Of a stretch of DNA of 64,000 nucleotides, positions 1 to 8,207 are shown piece by piece. Source of the stretch: Miltoncostaea sp963823515 (lineage in GTDB: Bacteria; Actinomycetota; Thermoleophilia; Miltoncostaeales; Miltoncostaeaceae); contig CAWGMB010000019.1 of NCBI GenBank assembly GCA_963823515.1, positions 186,001 through 250,000 of the forward strand. Reading direction: 5' to 3'. The notes below the pieces were generated by a model, which did no database searches, had not been told where the DNA came from, and saw only the letters and a list, made by a program, of their open reading frames with translations. Position numbers and translations under genes: made by a program. The first letter of the stretch is position 1. Each line of letters opens with the position of its first letter.

Positions 1-2
1 TC

Positions 3-722
3 GAGCGCCACCCCGACGCCGAGGCGCTGGCGAGCGTGCGCCTGGCGGTCTCCTCGGGCGACAGCCTGCCCGCGTCCGTCGCCGAGCGGCTCCGCGCCGC
101 CACGGGCCTCGACCTGATCGAGGGCCTCGGCTGCTCGGAGTGCTCGAACGTCGTCATCTCGACGCGCCCCGGCCGGCCGTTCGTCCCGGGCTCGCTCGGC
201 CGCGCGGTGGAGGGCGTGGAGATACGCCTGTCCGACGATGAGGGCAGGCCCGTCGCCGACGGCGATCCCGGGCGCCTGTGGATCCGCAGCGAATCCAACA
301 CGACCGGCTACTGGCGACGCTCCGGCGAGACGCGCGAGCTCGTCATGGGGCCCTGGCTGAGGATGGGTGACGTCCTCGTGCGCGAGGACGGTCTCTACCA
401 CCATCTCGGGCGCTCGGACGATCTGTTCAAGGTGGACGCGCGCTGGGTCAGCCCGGTCGCGGTGGAGGAGGCCCTCGTCGGCCACCCGGCGGTGGCCGAG
501 GCGGCGGTCGTGGGCCGTCCCGACGCCGACGGCCTGCTGCGGCCCGCCGCCTACGTGGTGCTCGCGCCCGGTGCGCCCGACGAGGGGCTCGCGGGCGAGC
601 TGCGCCGCCACGTCGCCCACCGGCTCGGCACGCACACCGCCCCCCAGAGCGTCACGGTGATGGAGGAGCTGCCCCGTTTGCCCTCGGGGAAGCTCGATCG
701 GCGCAGGCTTCGCGAGGGGTGA
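3..722 (+). CDS. Acyl-CoA synthetase (benzoate-CoA ligase-like), 3' part
   Basis: The reading frame is open from the window edge, so only the C-terminal ~239 residues are seen and the start lies upstream. It shows the AMP-forming ligase core: GLGCSECSN (equivalent of the A5 motif), GYWRR, MGDV followed by REDG (A7), the hinge GRSDDLFKV (A8), and a C-terminal subdomain ending in PSGKLDRRRL, whose Lys is the adenylation lysine. The GCSE-type A5 motif and the DLFKV hinge fit aryl-CoA ligases (benzoate or 4-hydroxybenzoate) better than fatty acyl-CoA synthetases. The enzyme would form an acyl-adenylate and then the CoA thioester in the cytoplasm. The substrate cannot be read from this half. Confidence 0.85.
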   Translation, partial: ERHPDAEALASVRLAVSSGDSLPASVAERLRAATGLDLIEGLGCSECSNVVISTRPGRPFVPGSLGRAVEGVEIRLSDDEGRPVADGDPGRLWIRSESNTTGYWRRSGETRELVMGPWLRMGDVLVREDGLYHHLGRSDDLFKVDARWVSPVAVEEALVGHPAVAEAAVVGRPDADGLLRPAAYVVLAPGAPDEGLAGELRRHVAHRLGTHTAPQSVTVMEELPRLPSGKLDRRRLREG

Positions 723-870
723 GGCGGGTCGGCAGGTGCAGCACCCGCATCTCGCGGTCGGCGGTCACCTCGAAGAGCATGAAGTCGCCGGCCAGGAGGT
801 GCGTGAGCTTGCGACGCGCCTCGGGGGCGCCGCGCGCGTCGCTCCATCCCCTCTCCGAATGATCCGGCAT
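652..870 (-). CDS. Possible small hypothetical protein or gene remnant
   Basis: A 72-residue minus-strand frame whose middle (EARRKLTHLLAGDFMLFEV followed by TADREMRVLHLP) looks like real protein rather than a GC-skew artefact. Its C-terminus is Arg/Pro/Ala-rich and runs antisense into the last 71 bases of the acyl-CoA ligase gene. I do not recognise a family. It may be a short gene or the surviving piece of a larger one. The interval 723-953 holds nothing else that I can support. Confidence 0.3.
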   Translation of the reverse strand: MPDHSERGWSDARGAPEARRKLTHLLAGDFMLFEVTADREMRVLHLPTRLTPREACADRASPRANGAAPPSP

Positions 871-953
871 CGCAGGCTCCCGGCGATCGTGGTGGGTTCA
901 TCCCTCCAACGCCGCGGGGACCCGTCCATGACGGGCCGAATGTTTGGGAATTG

Positions 954-1820
954 TTAGAGCGCGCTCAGGAAGTCGAGCAGCAGCGCGTTGACCTTCTCCG
1001 GGGCCTCCTGCTGGACCCAGTGGCTCACGCCGGGCAGGCGCTCGATGCGCAGGGGGCCGGTGACCGTGGCCGCCGAGCGCTCCAGGAGGATCGGGTCCAT
1101 GTAGGCGTCGGCCTCGCCCCAGATGATCATGGTCGGCGCCGTGACGGGCGGCGGGTCGGGGGGGTCGCGCAGCCACGACGCCGGGGGCATGTTGGCGCGG
1201 TAGTAGTTGAGGGCGGCGGTGAGCGCGCCGTCGCGGCGCAGGGCGTCGATGAAGACCGCCCGGTCCTCGTCGGGGAACGCCTCGGGGGCGGCGGTGTCGA
1301 ACACGAACGCGCGCAGGTTGGCGAAGTCGTCGGCCGACAGCCACGTCTCCGCCACGCCCGGGAACTGGAAGAGGAGCATGTACCAGCTCTTGGCCCGCTG
1401 GGCGGGGTCCTCGCGGCGCAGGCGCGCGGACACCGGCCCCACGGGCGCGTTGAGGATCGTCAGCGAGCGCACCATCTCCGGCAGGTTGCCGGCGAGCCTC
1501 CAGGCGAGCCCGCCGCCCCAGTCGTGTCCCACGACGTGGGCGCTCTCGTGGCCGAGCGCGCGGATCAGGCCGGCGATGTCGCCCATCAGCTTCGGCGCGG
1601 CGTAGGCGTCGACCGTCGTCGGTCGGTCGGAGGACCCGTAGCCGCGCAGGTCGGGGGCCACGGCGTGGAACCCGGCGGCGGCGAGGGGCGGCAGCTGCCT
1701 GCGCCACGAGTGGGCGAGCTCGGGAAACCCGTGCAGCAGGATGACCGGGGCGCCCGAGGGGTCACCGTCCTCGGTGATCGCCAGGCGGACCTCGCCGACA
1801 TCGATGCGCCGCCTGCTCAC
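954..1820 (-). CDS. Alpha/beta hydrolase, epoxide hydrolase-like
   Basis: A 288-residue, full-length alpha/beta-hydrolase. HGFPE (residues 30-34) is the oxyanion-hole motif. The nucleophile elbow is GHDWGG, with Asp100 rather than Ser as nucleophile, which places it with epoxide hydrolases and haloalkane dehalogenases. Tyr206/Tyr207 in the cap region could be the epoxide-activating tyrosines. The charge relay is probably Asp238 (GEADAYMD) and His267 (GVSHWVQ). It would hydrolyse an epoxide to a diol in the cytoplasm, but the substrate is unknown. The gene stands alone and is divergent from the small gene at 1876. Confidence 0.85.
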   Translation of the reverse strand: MSRRRIDVGEVRLAITEDGDPSGAPVILLHGFPELAHSWRRQLPPLAAAGFHAVAPDLRGYGSSDRPTTVDAYAAPKLMGDIAGLIRALGHESAHVVGHDWGGGLAWRLAGNLPEMVRSLTILNAPVGPVSARLRREDPAQRAKSWYMLLFQFPGVAETWLSADDFANLRAFVFDTAAPEAFPDEDRAVFIDALRRDGALTAALNYYRANMPPASWLRDPPDPPPVTAPTMIIWGEADAYMDPILLERSAATVTGPLRIERLPGVSHWVQQEAPEKVNALLLDFLSAL

Positions 1821-1875
1821 CGCCCCAGCCTATCGGGGCTCGCCGCGCGGACCGCCGGGAGGGTACGGTTGGGGC

Positions 1876-2127
1876 ATGAGCAACACCCCGGACGTCGCAT
1901 TGGAGACCGCCATCCTCGAAGCCCTCCGCCGGGCGGGCGAACCGGTTCGCGAGGCCGCCCTGTACGAGCGCGTGATCGCCGAGGGCCTCGAGGCGACACC
2001 CGGGCACTTCCTCGCGGCGGCCGCCCGGCTCGAGACGCTGGGGCACCTGCACCTGACGGTGGATCACGACACCCCGGCACACGACCCGGAGCCGTTCCAG
2101 CCGCGGTACCTGCGGGTGGTCCGGTAG
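1876..2127 (+). CDS. Small hypothetical protein (possible winged-helix-like)
   Basis: An 83-residue protein starting at ATG 1876. An upstream extension would be low-complexity and would run antisense to the hydrolase gene, so the shorter form is preferred. The sequence is mostly helical (ALETAILEALRRAGEPV, then ALYERVIAEG) and ends in a strand-like RYLRVVR. This resembles a small wHTH fold that tests whether a repeat unit is derepressed, but no family is recognised and DNA binding is only a guess. It is 84 bases upstream of the SDR gene on the same strand. Confidence 0.55.
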   Translation: MSNTPDVALETAILEALRRAGEPVREAALYERVIAEGLEATPGHFLAAAARLETLGHLHLTVDHDTPAHDPEPFQPRYLRVVR

Positions 2128-2210
2128 CGGACGCGGGCGCACGCGCAGCTAGTCTGCTGCCGTGGCCACGAACGGCCGTCACGGCCGCATCTGAGGCCGG
2201 GGGCTGAGAG

Positions 2211-2930
2211 ATGGACCTGACCGACGCGCACGTGCTGGTGACCGGCGCCTCCCGGGGTATCGGTGCGGGCCTCGCCCGTGAGTTCCGGGCGAAGGGCGCT
2301 CGGGTGACCCTGGCCGCTCGCTCCGCAGGGCCGCTCCAGGAGCTCGCCACCGAGCTGAAGGGGGTCGCGATCGTCGCCGACCTCACCGACGCCGACGACC
2401 GGGGGGCCCTGATCGCCCGGGTGGAGGAGCAGGCGGGGCCCGTCGACGTGCTCGTCAACAACGCGGGGATCGACGCGACGGGCGCCCTGACCTCGCTCTC
2501 GCCCGAGACACTCTCCGACCTCGTGTCCGTCAACCTGCTCGCGCCGATGGAGCTCACCCGGCAGGTGCTGCCCGGCATGGTCCCCTACTCGGCGACGAAG
2601 GCGGGCCTCACCCACTTCACGGCCGGGCTGCGCGCCGAGCTGCGCGGGCTGCCGATCGGCACGACGGTGCTGGAGGTGGGCCTGATCCCGACCGACATGA
2701 AGGACTCCGCGCTCGGCTACGCGCCTACTGCGGCGGCGTTCCGGCGCTTCTACCGCCTCGGCCTGCTCGCCGACACCTCGCTCGAGCGGGTCTGTGGCTC
2801 GTGCGTGGCGGCGGTCGCGTCCGGCGAGCGCCACGTGCGCCTCCCGCGCCGGGCTCGCGCCTTCGCCGTGCTGGCCGAGACGCCCCGGCGCATGGCCGAG
2901 ATCATCATCTCGGGGGTTCCTCCGCGCTGA
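2211..2930 (+). CDS. Short-chain dehydrogenase/reductase lacking the Ser segment
   Basis: A 239-residue classical SDR. The NAD(P) motif TGASRGIG (residues 11-18), the NNAG motif (83-86), Asn108 and the catalytic pair Tyr126/Lys130 in YSATK are all present. The stretch that normally links the helix after Asn108 to YxxxK, and carries the catalytic Ser (usually IVNxSS), is absent: LPGM runs directly into VPYSATK. About 20 residues seem to be missing in frame. The C-terminal half (PTDM, then a basic RLPRRARAF tail) is normal for long actinobacterial SDRs. The gene is convergent with ndh and overlaps it by 26 bases. Catalysis is doubtful without the Ser. Confidence 0.8.
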   Translation: MDLTDAHVLVTGASRGIGAGLAREFRAKGARVTLAARSAGPLQELATELKGVAIVADLTDADDRGALIARVEEQAGPVDVLVNNAGIDATGALTSLSPETLSDLVSVNLLAPMELTRQVLPGMVPYSATKAGLTHFTAGLRAELRGLPIGTTVLEVGLIPTDMKDSALGYAPTAAAFRRFYRLGLLADTSLERVCGSCVAAVASGERHVRLPRRARAFAVLAETPRRMAEIIISGVPPR

Positions 2931-4245
2931 TCCGCCCCGGGTCGTCGTCGCCGCCGGTGATCAGGCGCGCACCCCGCCCGCGGGTGAGGAAGCTGAACGT
3001 CCAGCGGACGAACACCAGGAACCGGTTCTGGAGGCCGGTGAGGTAGAAGAGGTGGATGAAGAGCCAGCCGAGCCAGGCGATCGTGCCGCTCAGGCGCAGG
3101 CCCTTGATCTCGCCCACCGCCTTCATCCGCCCGATGGTCGCCAGGTTGCCCTTGTCGATGTAGCGGAAGGGCTTCGGGGCCGGGGTGCCCGACAGGCGGG
3201 CGCGGATCACCTTCGCCGCATACCGGCCCTGCTGCATGGCGGCGGGGGCGACGCCTGGCAGCGGTATCTGCCCGCCCTCGCCGTCGGACACGCGCACCAT
3301 GTCGCCCAGGACGAAGACCTCCGGCCGGCCGGACAGAGAGAGGTCGGGCTCCACCGTGATGCGCCCGGCCCGGTCGAGCGGCGCGCCCGTCGCCTCGGCG
3401 AGCTGCGCCGCCAGGGGCGACGCGGCGACGCCCGCGGCCCAGATGATCGTGCGGGAATCGAGCCGTTCCTCGTCCTCGCCGCCGGCCACCTTCAGCGCCA
3501 CGCCGTCGGCGTCCACGCCCACCACGAGCCGGTCGTTGCGGACGGTCACGCCGAGCGTGCGGAGCTGGCGCTCGGCCTTCGCCGAGAGCGACGGCGGGAA
3601 GGCCGTGAGGACGCGGTCGGCGCCCTCCACCAGCACGATGGCGGCGGTCGTGGGATCGATGTGCCGGAAGTCGCGCCTCACCGTGTCGCGGGCGATCTCG
3701 GCGATCTGCCCCGCGAGCTCCACGCCCGTCGGCCCGGCGCCGACCACGACGAAGGTCAGCAGCGCCCGCTGCGCGACCGGGTCGGGCTCGATCTCGGCGG
3801 CCTCGAACGCCGACAGCACGCGGCGCCGCAGCTCAAGCGCGTCCTCGAGCGACTTGAGGCCGGGGGCGTGCGCGGCCCACTCGTCGTGCCCGAAGTAGGA
3901 GTGGTTCGCACCCGCGGCCACCACCAGCGTGTCGTAGCCGACCTCCGCACGCCGATCGCCGGCCTGGACCACGGTGATCCGGCGCGCGTCGAGGTCGAAG
4001 CCGGTCACCTCGCCCATGACGACGGTGACGTTGTGATTGCGCTTCAGCACGCCCCGAAGCGGCGAGGCGATCTCGCCGGGCGAGAGCGCCCCGGTGGCCA
4101 CCTGGTAGAGCAATGGCTGGAACAGGTGGAAGTTGCGCCGGTCGATCAGCGTCAGCTCCACTGGCGAACGCCGCAGCTTCTGGGCGACCTGGAGCCCGCC
4201 GAAGCCGCCCCCGACCACCACGACCCGCTCCGTTCCCGTGCTCAT
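2905..4245 (-). CDS. ndh: Type II NADH dehydrogenase (NDH-2)
   Basis: A 446-residue flavoprotein when started at ATG 4245. Longer in-frame extensions are Arg-rich and implausible. The FAD-binding GGGFGG lies at residues 12-17, right at the N-terminus, and the NADH-binding GAGPTG at 169-174. The second FAD motif (VFVLGDM) follows, and FHLFQPLLYQVATG is typical of NDH-2. The C-terminal ~60 residues contain hydrophobic and aromatic segments (AWLGWLFIHLFYLTG) that dock the enzyme on the membrane. It oxidises NADH and reduces quinone without pumping protons. It is monocistronic as far as can be seen. Confidence 0.93.
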   Translation of the reverse strand: MSTGTERVVVVGGGFGGLQVAQKLRRSPVELTLIDRRNFHLFQPLLYQVATGALSPGEIASPLRGVLKRNHNVTVVMGEVTGFDLDARRITVVQAGDRRAEVGYDTLVVAAGANHSYFGHDEWAAHAPGLKSLEDALELRRRVLSAFEAAEIEPDPVAQRALLTFVVVGAGPTGVELAGQIAEIARDTVRRDFRHIDPTTAAIVLVEGADRVLTAFPPSLSAKAERQLRTLGVTVRNDRLVVGVDADGVALKVAGGEDEERLDSRTIIWAAGVAASPLAAQLAEATGAPLDRAGRITVEPDLSLSGRPEVFVLGDMVRVSDGEGGQIPLPGVAPAAMQQGRYAAKVIRARLSGTPAPKPFRYIDKGNLATIGRMKAVGEIKGLRLSGTIAWLGWLFIHLFYLTGLQNRFLVFVRWTFSFLTRGRGARLITGGDDDPGRISAEEPPR

Positions 4246-4460
4246 CTGGGCCCTCCCACGCCGTGAGTATCGCGCGGAGCGCTCGGGGGCGCCCCGCCTC
4301 TCATCGGCGGCGCGGCACCGCCATCGAGCGCTCCGGCACCGCGACGCCGGGATCGCCGGTCCAGGACGTCGGCCGGCACCCGCTGGTGGGCGGTGCGCGT
4401 CCCGCGCCCGTCTGTAGGTTCGATCGATGCCGAGCGCGATCGCAGCCATGAGGGGAACCG

Positions 4461-4913
4461 GTGGCTGAGAAGCTCCCTCGCGTCGCCCTCGGGCTGCGGG
4501 CGGGCGCCGCCGACCGCGCCCTCCGACTGCTGGTCGGGCGTCTCGGGATCCCGGTGGCGGGGGTGTGGATCCTGCGGACATCCGGGCGCCGCAGCGGGCG
4601 CGTCCACGAGGTCCCCGTCATCCCGGTCGCACTCGACGGCGCCGAGCACCTGGTCGCGCCGCGCGGCTCCACCGACTGGATGCGCAACCTCGTTGCCGCC
4701 GGGCACGGCGAGCTGCGGCGGGGGCGGACACGCCGGGCGGTCTCGGCCGAGCCGCTCGGTGAGGAGGAGCGGGTTCCGGTGCTGTGCGCCTACATCACGG
4801 CGAACCGGCGCCTGAACGGCCGGTTCTTCGACGTCCCCGGCGAGGCGACCACCGACGACGTGCGCCGCATCGCCCGGCGGCATCCGGTCGTGCGGCTGCG
4901 CCCCGGGGGCTGA
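4461..4913 (+). CDS. DDN-family (nitroreductase/F420-type) protein
   Basis: A 150-residue protein with a GTG start at 4461 and a GAGGGGA ribosome-binding site just upstream. The motif ILRTSGRRSGRVHEVPV, followed by STDWMRNLVA and the C-terminal RRHPVVRLRP, is the split-barrel signature of the deazaflavin (F420)-dependent nitroreductase family. Members reduce quinones or nitro compounds with F420H2, and the sequence alone cannot tell the substrate. The region 4914-5346 downstream shows no convincing gene: an Arg-rich minus frame at 4790-5092 has a signal-like start but overlaps this gene. Confidence 0.8.
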   Translation: MAEKLPRVALGLRAGAADRALRLLVGRLGIPVAGVWILRTSGRRSGRVHEVPVIPVALDGAEHLVAPRGSTDWMRNLVAAGHGELRRGRTRRAVSAEPLGEEERVPVLCAYITANRRLNGRFFDVPGEATTDDVRRIARRHPVVRLRPGG

Positions 4914-5346
4914 GCCTCCTCACCCCGCGACCGCGACCCCCGGGCGTGGGGCCGGGCAGCGGTTCCGCCGGCCAGCACGAGCGGGGCAAGGGCGGCGATC
5001 TGCATGGTCAGGAGGGCGGCGCGGCGTCGCACCGATCGTCGTCCTGCAGCCGTTGCACCCCCAGCGCGAGTGAAGCGCCGGCCATTCGTCACGAAGTCCC
5101 CCCTCGCCAGAGCAGAGGTGACTCAGCGTCTCGGCCCAGGGTGGTCGGGCACGTGGGGAGGCTCCCGGTTCTCGGGTGCGGACATCTACTGCCGTCGGCA
5201 CGTCCCGACGGGTCCGGGCGGTGCGCCTCCACCTGCCGGACAGCGGGCTCCTCGCCCTGGTGCGCGCGCCCGGGCGGCGGGTGAATGTCTCGGCCATCGG
5301 GGCTCGAACATGCCGCTCCGTCGTGACGCGCCGTCCGAGGAGCGGA
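4914..5346. other. Intergenic stretch without a supported gene
   Basis: About 430 bases between the DDN-family gene and the lipoyl-domain gene. All six frames give Arg/Pro/Ala-rich translations without motifs. No RNA gene, terminator with a T-run or obvious repeat was seen. Confidence 0.5.
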
Positions 5347-5577
5347 TCAGGGGTCGTCGGTGGAGGCGTCGATTCGTGCGATCGGGGCGCCGACCGCGAC
5401 CCTGTCGCCCGGCGCGGCGAGTAGTACACGGATCACACCGGCCTCGAACGACTCCACCTGGATGACCCCCTTGTCGGTCTCTGCGAACGCGAGAGCCTGG
5501 GTGCGTCGTACGGTGTCGCCCGGAGCCACCTTCCACTGGACCAGGATTGCGGTTTCCATGTCGCCGATCACGGGCAT
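5347..5577 (-). CDS. Stand-alone lipoyl (biotinyl/lipoyl) domain protein
   Basis: A 76-residue protein from ATG 5577 that is a single lipoyl domain. It begins with MPVIGDMETAIL and WKVAPGDTV, continues through FAETDKGVIQVES with the predicted lipoyl-lysine, and ends at GAPIARIDAS. The ETDK context matches E2 components of 2-oxoacid dehydrogenases rather than biotin carriers (which use AMKM). It lacks the linker, E1/E3-binding domain and catalytic domain of an E2, and no E1, E2 or E3 gene lies nearby. It could be a free lipoyl carrier or the relic of a larger E2 gene. An upstream GTG would add six residues. Confidence 0.75.
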   Translation of the reverse strand: MPVIGDMETAILVQWKVAPGDTVRRTQALAFAETDKGVIQVESFEAGVIRVLLAAPGDRVAVGAPIARIDASTDDP

Positions 5578-5777
5578 GAGAAGGTCACCCACGCTCGTCG
5601 CAACGACCGGTAAGGCCGCCGTCGATCGAGAGCCGGCGGACCGCCAACGGTTGCCGGGACGCCCCCGGGAGCAGGAGACTCGACCCGGCGGGGGCGGAGC
5701 CCCCTCCGCTCGTCGTGACGGCCGGATCGCGGGACGGGCGTCGAGCGCACACCGCCACCACGCCTGAGGAGGGATCC

Positions 5778-7268
5778 TTGCCCGAGACCACAGCGCCCAC
5801 GGAAACCGCCTCACCCCCGGGCAGGCTCCCGGAGGTCGTCTACGCGCAGGCCTCGCCGCGATCGCTCGGAGGCGTCTCGCTGTTCGCCGAGGGTGCCCGG
5901 ATCGACGCGGGGACGGTGGCGGGCTTCACCTGCGATGAGGATCTCGTCCTCACGGCCGCCCGCCGGCTGCGCGAAGCCGGCTTCGCGGTGCTGCAGGAGT
6001 CGCCCGTCACGATCAACATCGCCGGGTCGCCCGAGCGCTACGAGGAGGCCTTCGGCGCGCGGCTGGTCACCGAGGAGCGGCCGGTCCTGAAGGGCGGCGC
6101 CCGCGAGGATACGGCGACCTTCGTCGAGGCCCCCGAGACGGAGATGCCCGGGCTCATCGACGTCACCGGCAGCCGGTTCGGAGACGTCCTGGAGGGCGTC
6201 GCCATCGAGGAGCCGCGCTACCCCCACCAGAGCCCCTTCCCACCCACCCGGGCGTACTGGCACCTGAACGTGCCCGGGGACGTCTCGCTCGGGTGCGAGG
6301 CGGACCGCGCTCACCGGACGGGGGTCACCGGTCGCGACGTCACGGTCGTCATGACCGACACCGGGTGGTTCGCGCACCCGTACTTCGCCCGGCGCGGCTA
6401 CCGGGCGTCGGTGGTGCTGGGGCCGGGCGCCAAAGACCCGGCGGTCAACACCGACGGGCACGGGACGGCCGAGTCGGCGAACGTCTTCGCCGTGGCGCCG
6501 GACGTGGACTTCACGATGGTCAAGACCAACTTCGTCAACACGGTGGGCGCCTTCAACGCCGCCGTGGGCCTCGCGCCCCGGATCATCAGCAACAGCTGGG
6601 GCTCCGACGTGCGCTACCTGCCGATGAGCGCGGCCAACCAGGCCCTGGCCGCGGCGGTCGCCCTGGCGGTGAGCGACGGCATCGTCGTCGTGTTCTCCGC
6701 CGGGAACGGCCACTTCGGCTTTCCCGGGCAGCACCCGGACGTCATCTCGGCGGGCGGGGTCTTCATCGCGCCCGACGGGGAGCTCCAGGCCTCGGACTAC
6801 GCGAGCGGGTTCGCCAGCAACGTCTATCCGGGCCGCAGCGTGCCCGACGTCTGCGGTCTCGTGGGGATGCTCCCGCGCGCCGCCTACATCATGCTGCCGC
6901 TCCCGCCGGGATCGGCGATCGACCGAAGTCTCGCCAGGGGCGGCGCCCACCCGGCCGGCGATGAGACCGAGGCGGACGACGGGTGGGCCGCCATCAGCGG
7001 CACCTCGGCCGCCGCCCCGCAGCTGGCGGGAGTGTGCGCGCTCGTGATGGAGGCGTGCCCGCAACTCGACCCGGCCGCCGTGCGCGAGATCCTGCGCGCC
7101 ACGGCGCGGGATGTCGCCACCGGCGCCTGCAGCCCGCGCACCGGCGGACACCCCGCGACGCCGGGGGCCGACCTGGCGACCGGATCCGGGCTGGTCGACG
7201 CGCACCGCGCGGTCATGCTGGCGCGGGTCCGGTGCGGCGCCCCGGGCATCGGCGACGAGGTCCCGTGA
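5778..7268 (+). CDS. S8 family serine peptidase (subtilase)
   Basis: A 496-residue peptidase. The start is TTG 5778, chosen because GAGGAGGG sits six to seven bases upstream; the earlier ATG at 5715 lacks such a site. Catalytic triad: Asp194 (MTDTGW), His228 (DGHGTAES) and Ser410 (SGTSAAAP), with the oxyanion Asn in SAGNGHFG. The first ~180 residues form a propeptide-like region (YEEAFGARL). There is no clear signal peptide, so it may act inside the cell or be exported in an unusual way. It is followed 37 bases later by a small hypothetical gene on the same strand, possibly a partner. Confidence 0.9.
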   Translation: MPETTAPTETASPPGRLPEVVYAQASPRSLGGVSLFAEGARIDAGTVAGFTCDEDLVLTAARRLREAGFAVLQESPVTINIAGSPERYEEAFGARLVTEERPVLKGGAREDTATFVEAPETEMPGLIDVTGSRFGDVLEGVAIEEPRYPHQSPFPPTRAYWHLNVPGDVSLGCEADRAHRTGVTGRDVTVVMTDTGWFAHPYFARRGYRASVVLGPGAKDPAVNTDGHGTAESANVFAVAPDVDFTMVKTNFVNTVGAFNAAVGLAPRIISNSWGSDVRYLPMSAANQALAAAVALAVSDGIVVVFSAGNGHFGFPGQHPDVISAGGVFIAPDGELQASDYASGFASNVYPGRSVPDVCGLVGMLPRAAYIMLPLPPGSAIDRSLARGGAHPAGDETEADDGWAAISGTSAAAPQLAGVCALVMEACPQLDPAAVREILRATARDVATGACSPRTGGHPATPGADLATGSGLVDAHRAVMLARVRCGAPGIGDEVP

Positions 7269-7305
7269 CGGGCGCGCCGCTGTGGCGCGCGCGGAGGTGA
7301 GCGGC

Positions 7306-7656
7306 GTGGATGCGCCCGCCGACCCGGTGCTCTCCGCCCTGGTGGTGCTGGGACCCGCGGAATCAGCAGCCCTCGACGAGAGTCCACCCGACCCGGCCAC
7401 GGCCGGGCGGGTGCGGGCTCACTTCGACGCCGAGGGCTTCGAGGTCTCGGAGGTGGTGGCGGGCAGCTTCTCCATCACGGGGCGGCGCTCGCTCTTCCTG
7501 CGCTGCCTCGGGCCGTCCGAAGCTCCGGACTCTGCCCTGCGCGGCGCACGCGAAGGGCTCGCGCTACCGCTCGGGAGCCTTCCCGGACCCGTCGCCGACG
7601 CGGTACGGGCGGTGACGTTCACGCCGCCGCCGGACTTCGGTCCCGGCAATCCGTGA
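7306..7656 (+). CDS. Hypothetical protein following the subtilase gene
   Basis: A 116-residue protein read from GTG 7306, with GGAGG eight bases upstream. A GTG at 7297 overlaps that site and is less likely. The sequence has a strand-helix pattern (LSALVVLGP; RVRAHFDAEGFEVSEV; GSFSITGRRSLFLRCL), which resembles a small alpha/beta propeptide or inhibitor fold. Since it follows the subtilase gene by only 37 bases, it could be a peptidase inhibitor or chaperone. That role is inferred from position only. No family recognised. Confidence 0.55.
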   Translation: MDAPADPVLSALVVLGPAESAALDESPPDPATAGRVRAHFDAEGFEVSEVVAGSFSITGRRSLFLRCLGPSEAPDSALRGAREGLALPLGSLPGPVADAVRAVTFTPPPDFGPGNP

Positions 7657-7787
7657 TGCGCGAGCCGGTATCGGGTGGATGGCGTCTGCGATGACGTCCT
7701 CATCGTCCTGTTCCTCTCCTCGTGGACTTCCGATGAACGTCCGCAGACCGCAGCCGGAGGACCCGGGTGGGCCGGCTGGGCTCGTGC

Positions 7788-8015
7788 TCACCGCACCAGC
7801 GCGTCAGTCGCCGAGGACCGCCGGTTCGGGGGGAGCTGCGGGGCCTTCGAGGAGGGCAGGGAGATGATGATGAGGGCGACGAGAGGGAAGGGAAAGCCGA
7901 GGATCGCCCAGCGGGGCACGTCGCGTCCCTTCCGGCGGGCGATGTTGGAGTACCAGTAGGCGAACTCGGGCTTCTTTCCAGGCGTCGGGGGCACGACACG
8001 CACCGTCAACCCCAT
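7788..8015 (-). CDS. Small single-pass membrane protein
   Basis: A 75-residue protein from ATG 8015, preceded by an AGAGG element. An upstream ATG (8054) has no clear site. It carries a basic stretch (YSNIARRKGRDVPRW) followed by one hydrophobic segment (AILGFPFPLVALIIISL, about residues 38-54) and a short polar tail. No family recognised. It is divergent from the FTR1 permease gene at 8208. Confidence 0.5.
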   Translation of the reverse strand: MGLTVRVVPPTPGKKPEFAYWYSNIARRKGRDVPRWAILGFPFPLVALIIISLPSSKAPQLPPNRRSSATDALVR

Positions 8016-8207
8016 CGACGGAGCCTCTACCCTGAAAGACGAGCGGAACGCCATCTTTGCGTCCGCGGGGCGCGTGCGGACCGGCCGAGCCGGTGGGGAC
8101 GTTCGACCCCCACGTCCCGCTCGTGCCGGTCTGGACATCACGGATCAGCCTGTTTAGCCTGCCCGCCGATCGTCTGTTAGGGAGACCGAAGGAGAGGCCC
8201 GGTCCAG

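Noticed and set aside
951..2207. Long plus-strand frame opposite the epoxide hydrolase
   Set aside because: It is the antisense shadow of a well-supported gene, rich in Arg/Gly/Gln/His without motifs.
4790..5092. Minus-strand frame with a signal-peptide-like start
   Set aside because: It overlaps the DDN-family gene by more than 120 bases, is Arg-rich and has no clear ribosome-binding site.
8145..8175. DtxR/IdeR-like box before the FTR1 gene
   Set aside because: Only the central TTTAGCCTG matches; the outer palindrome is missing.
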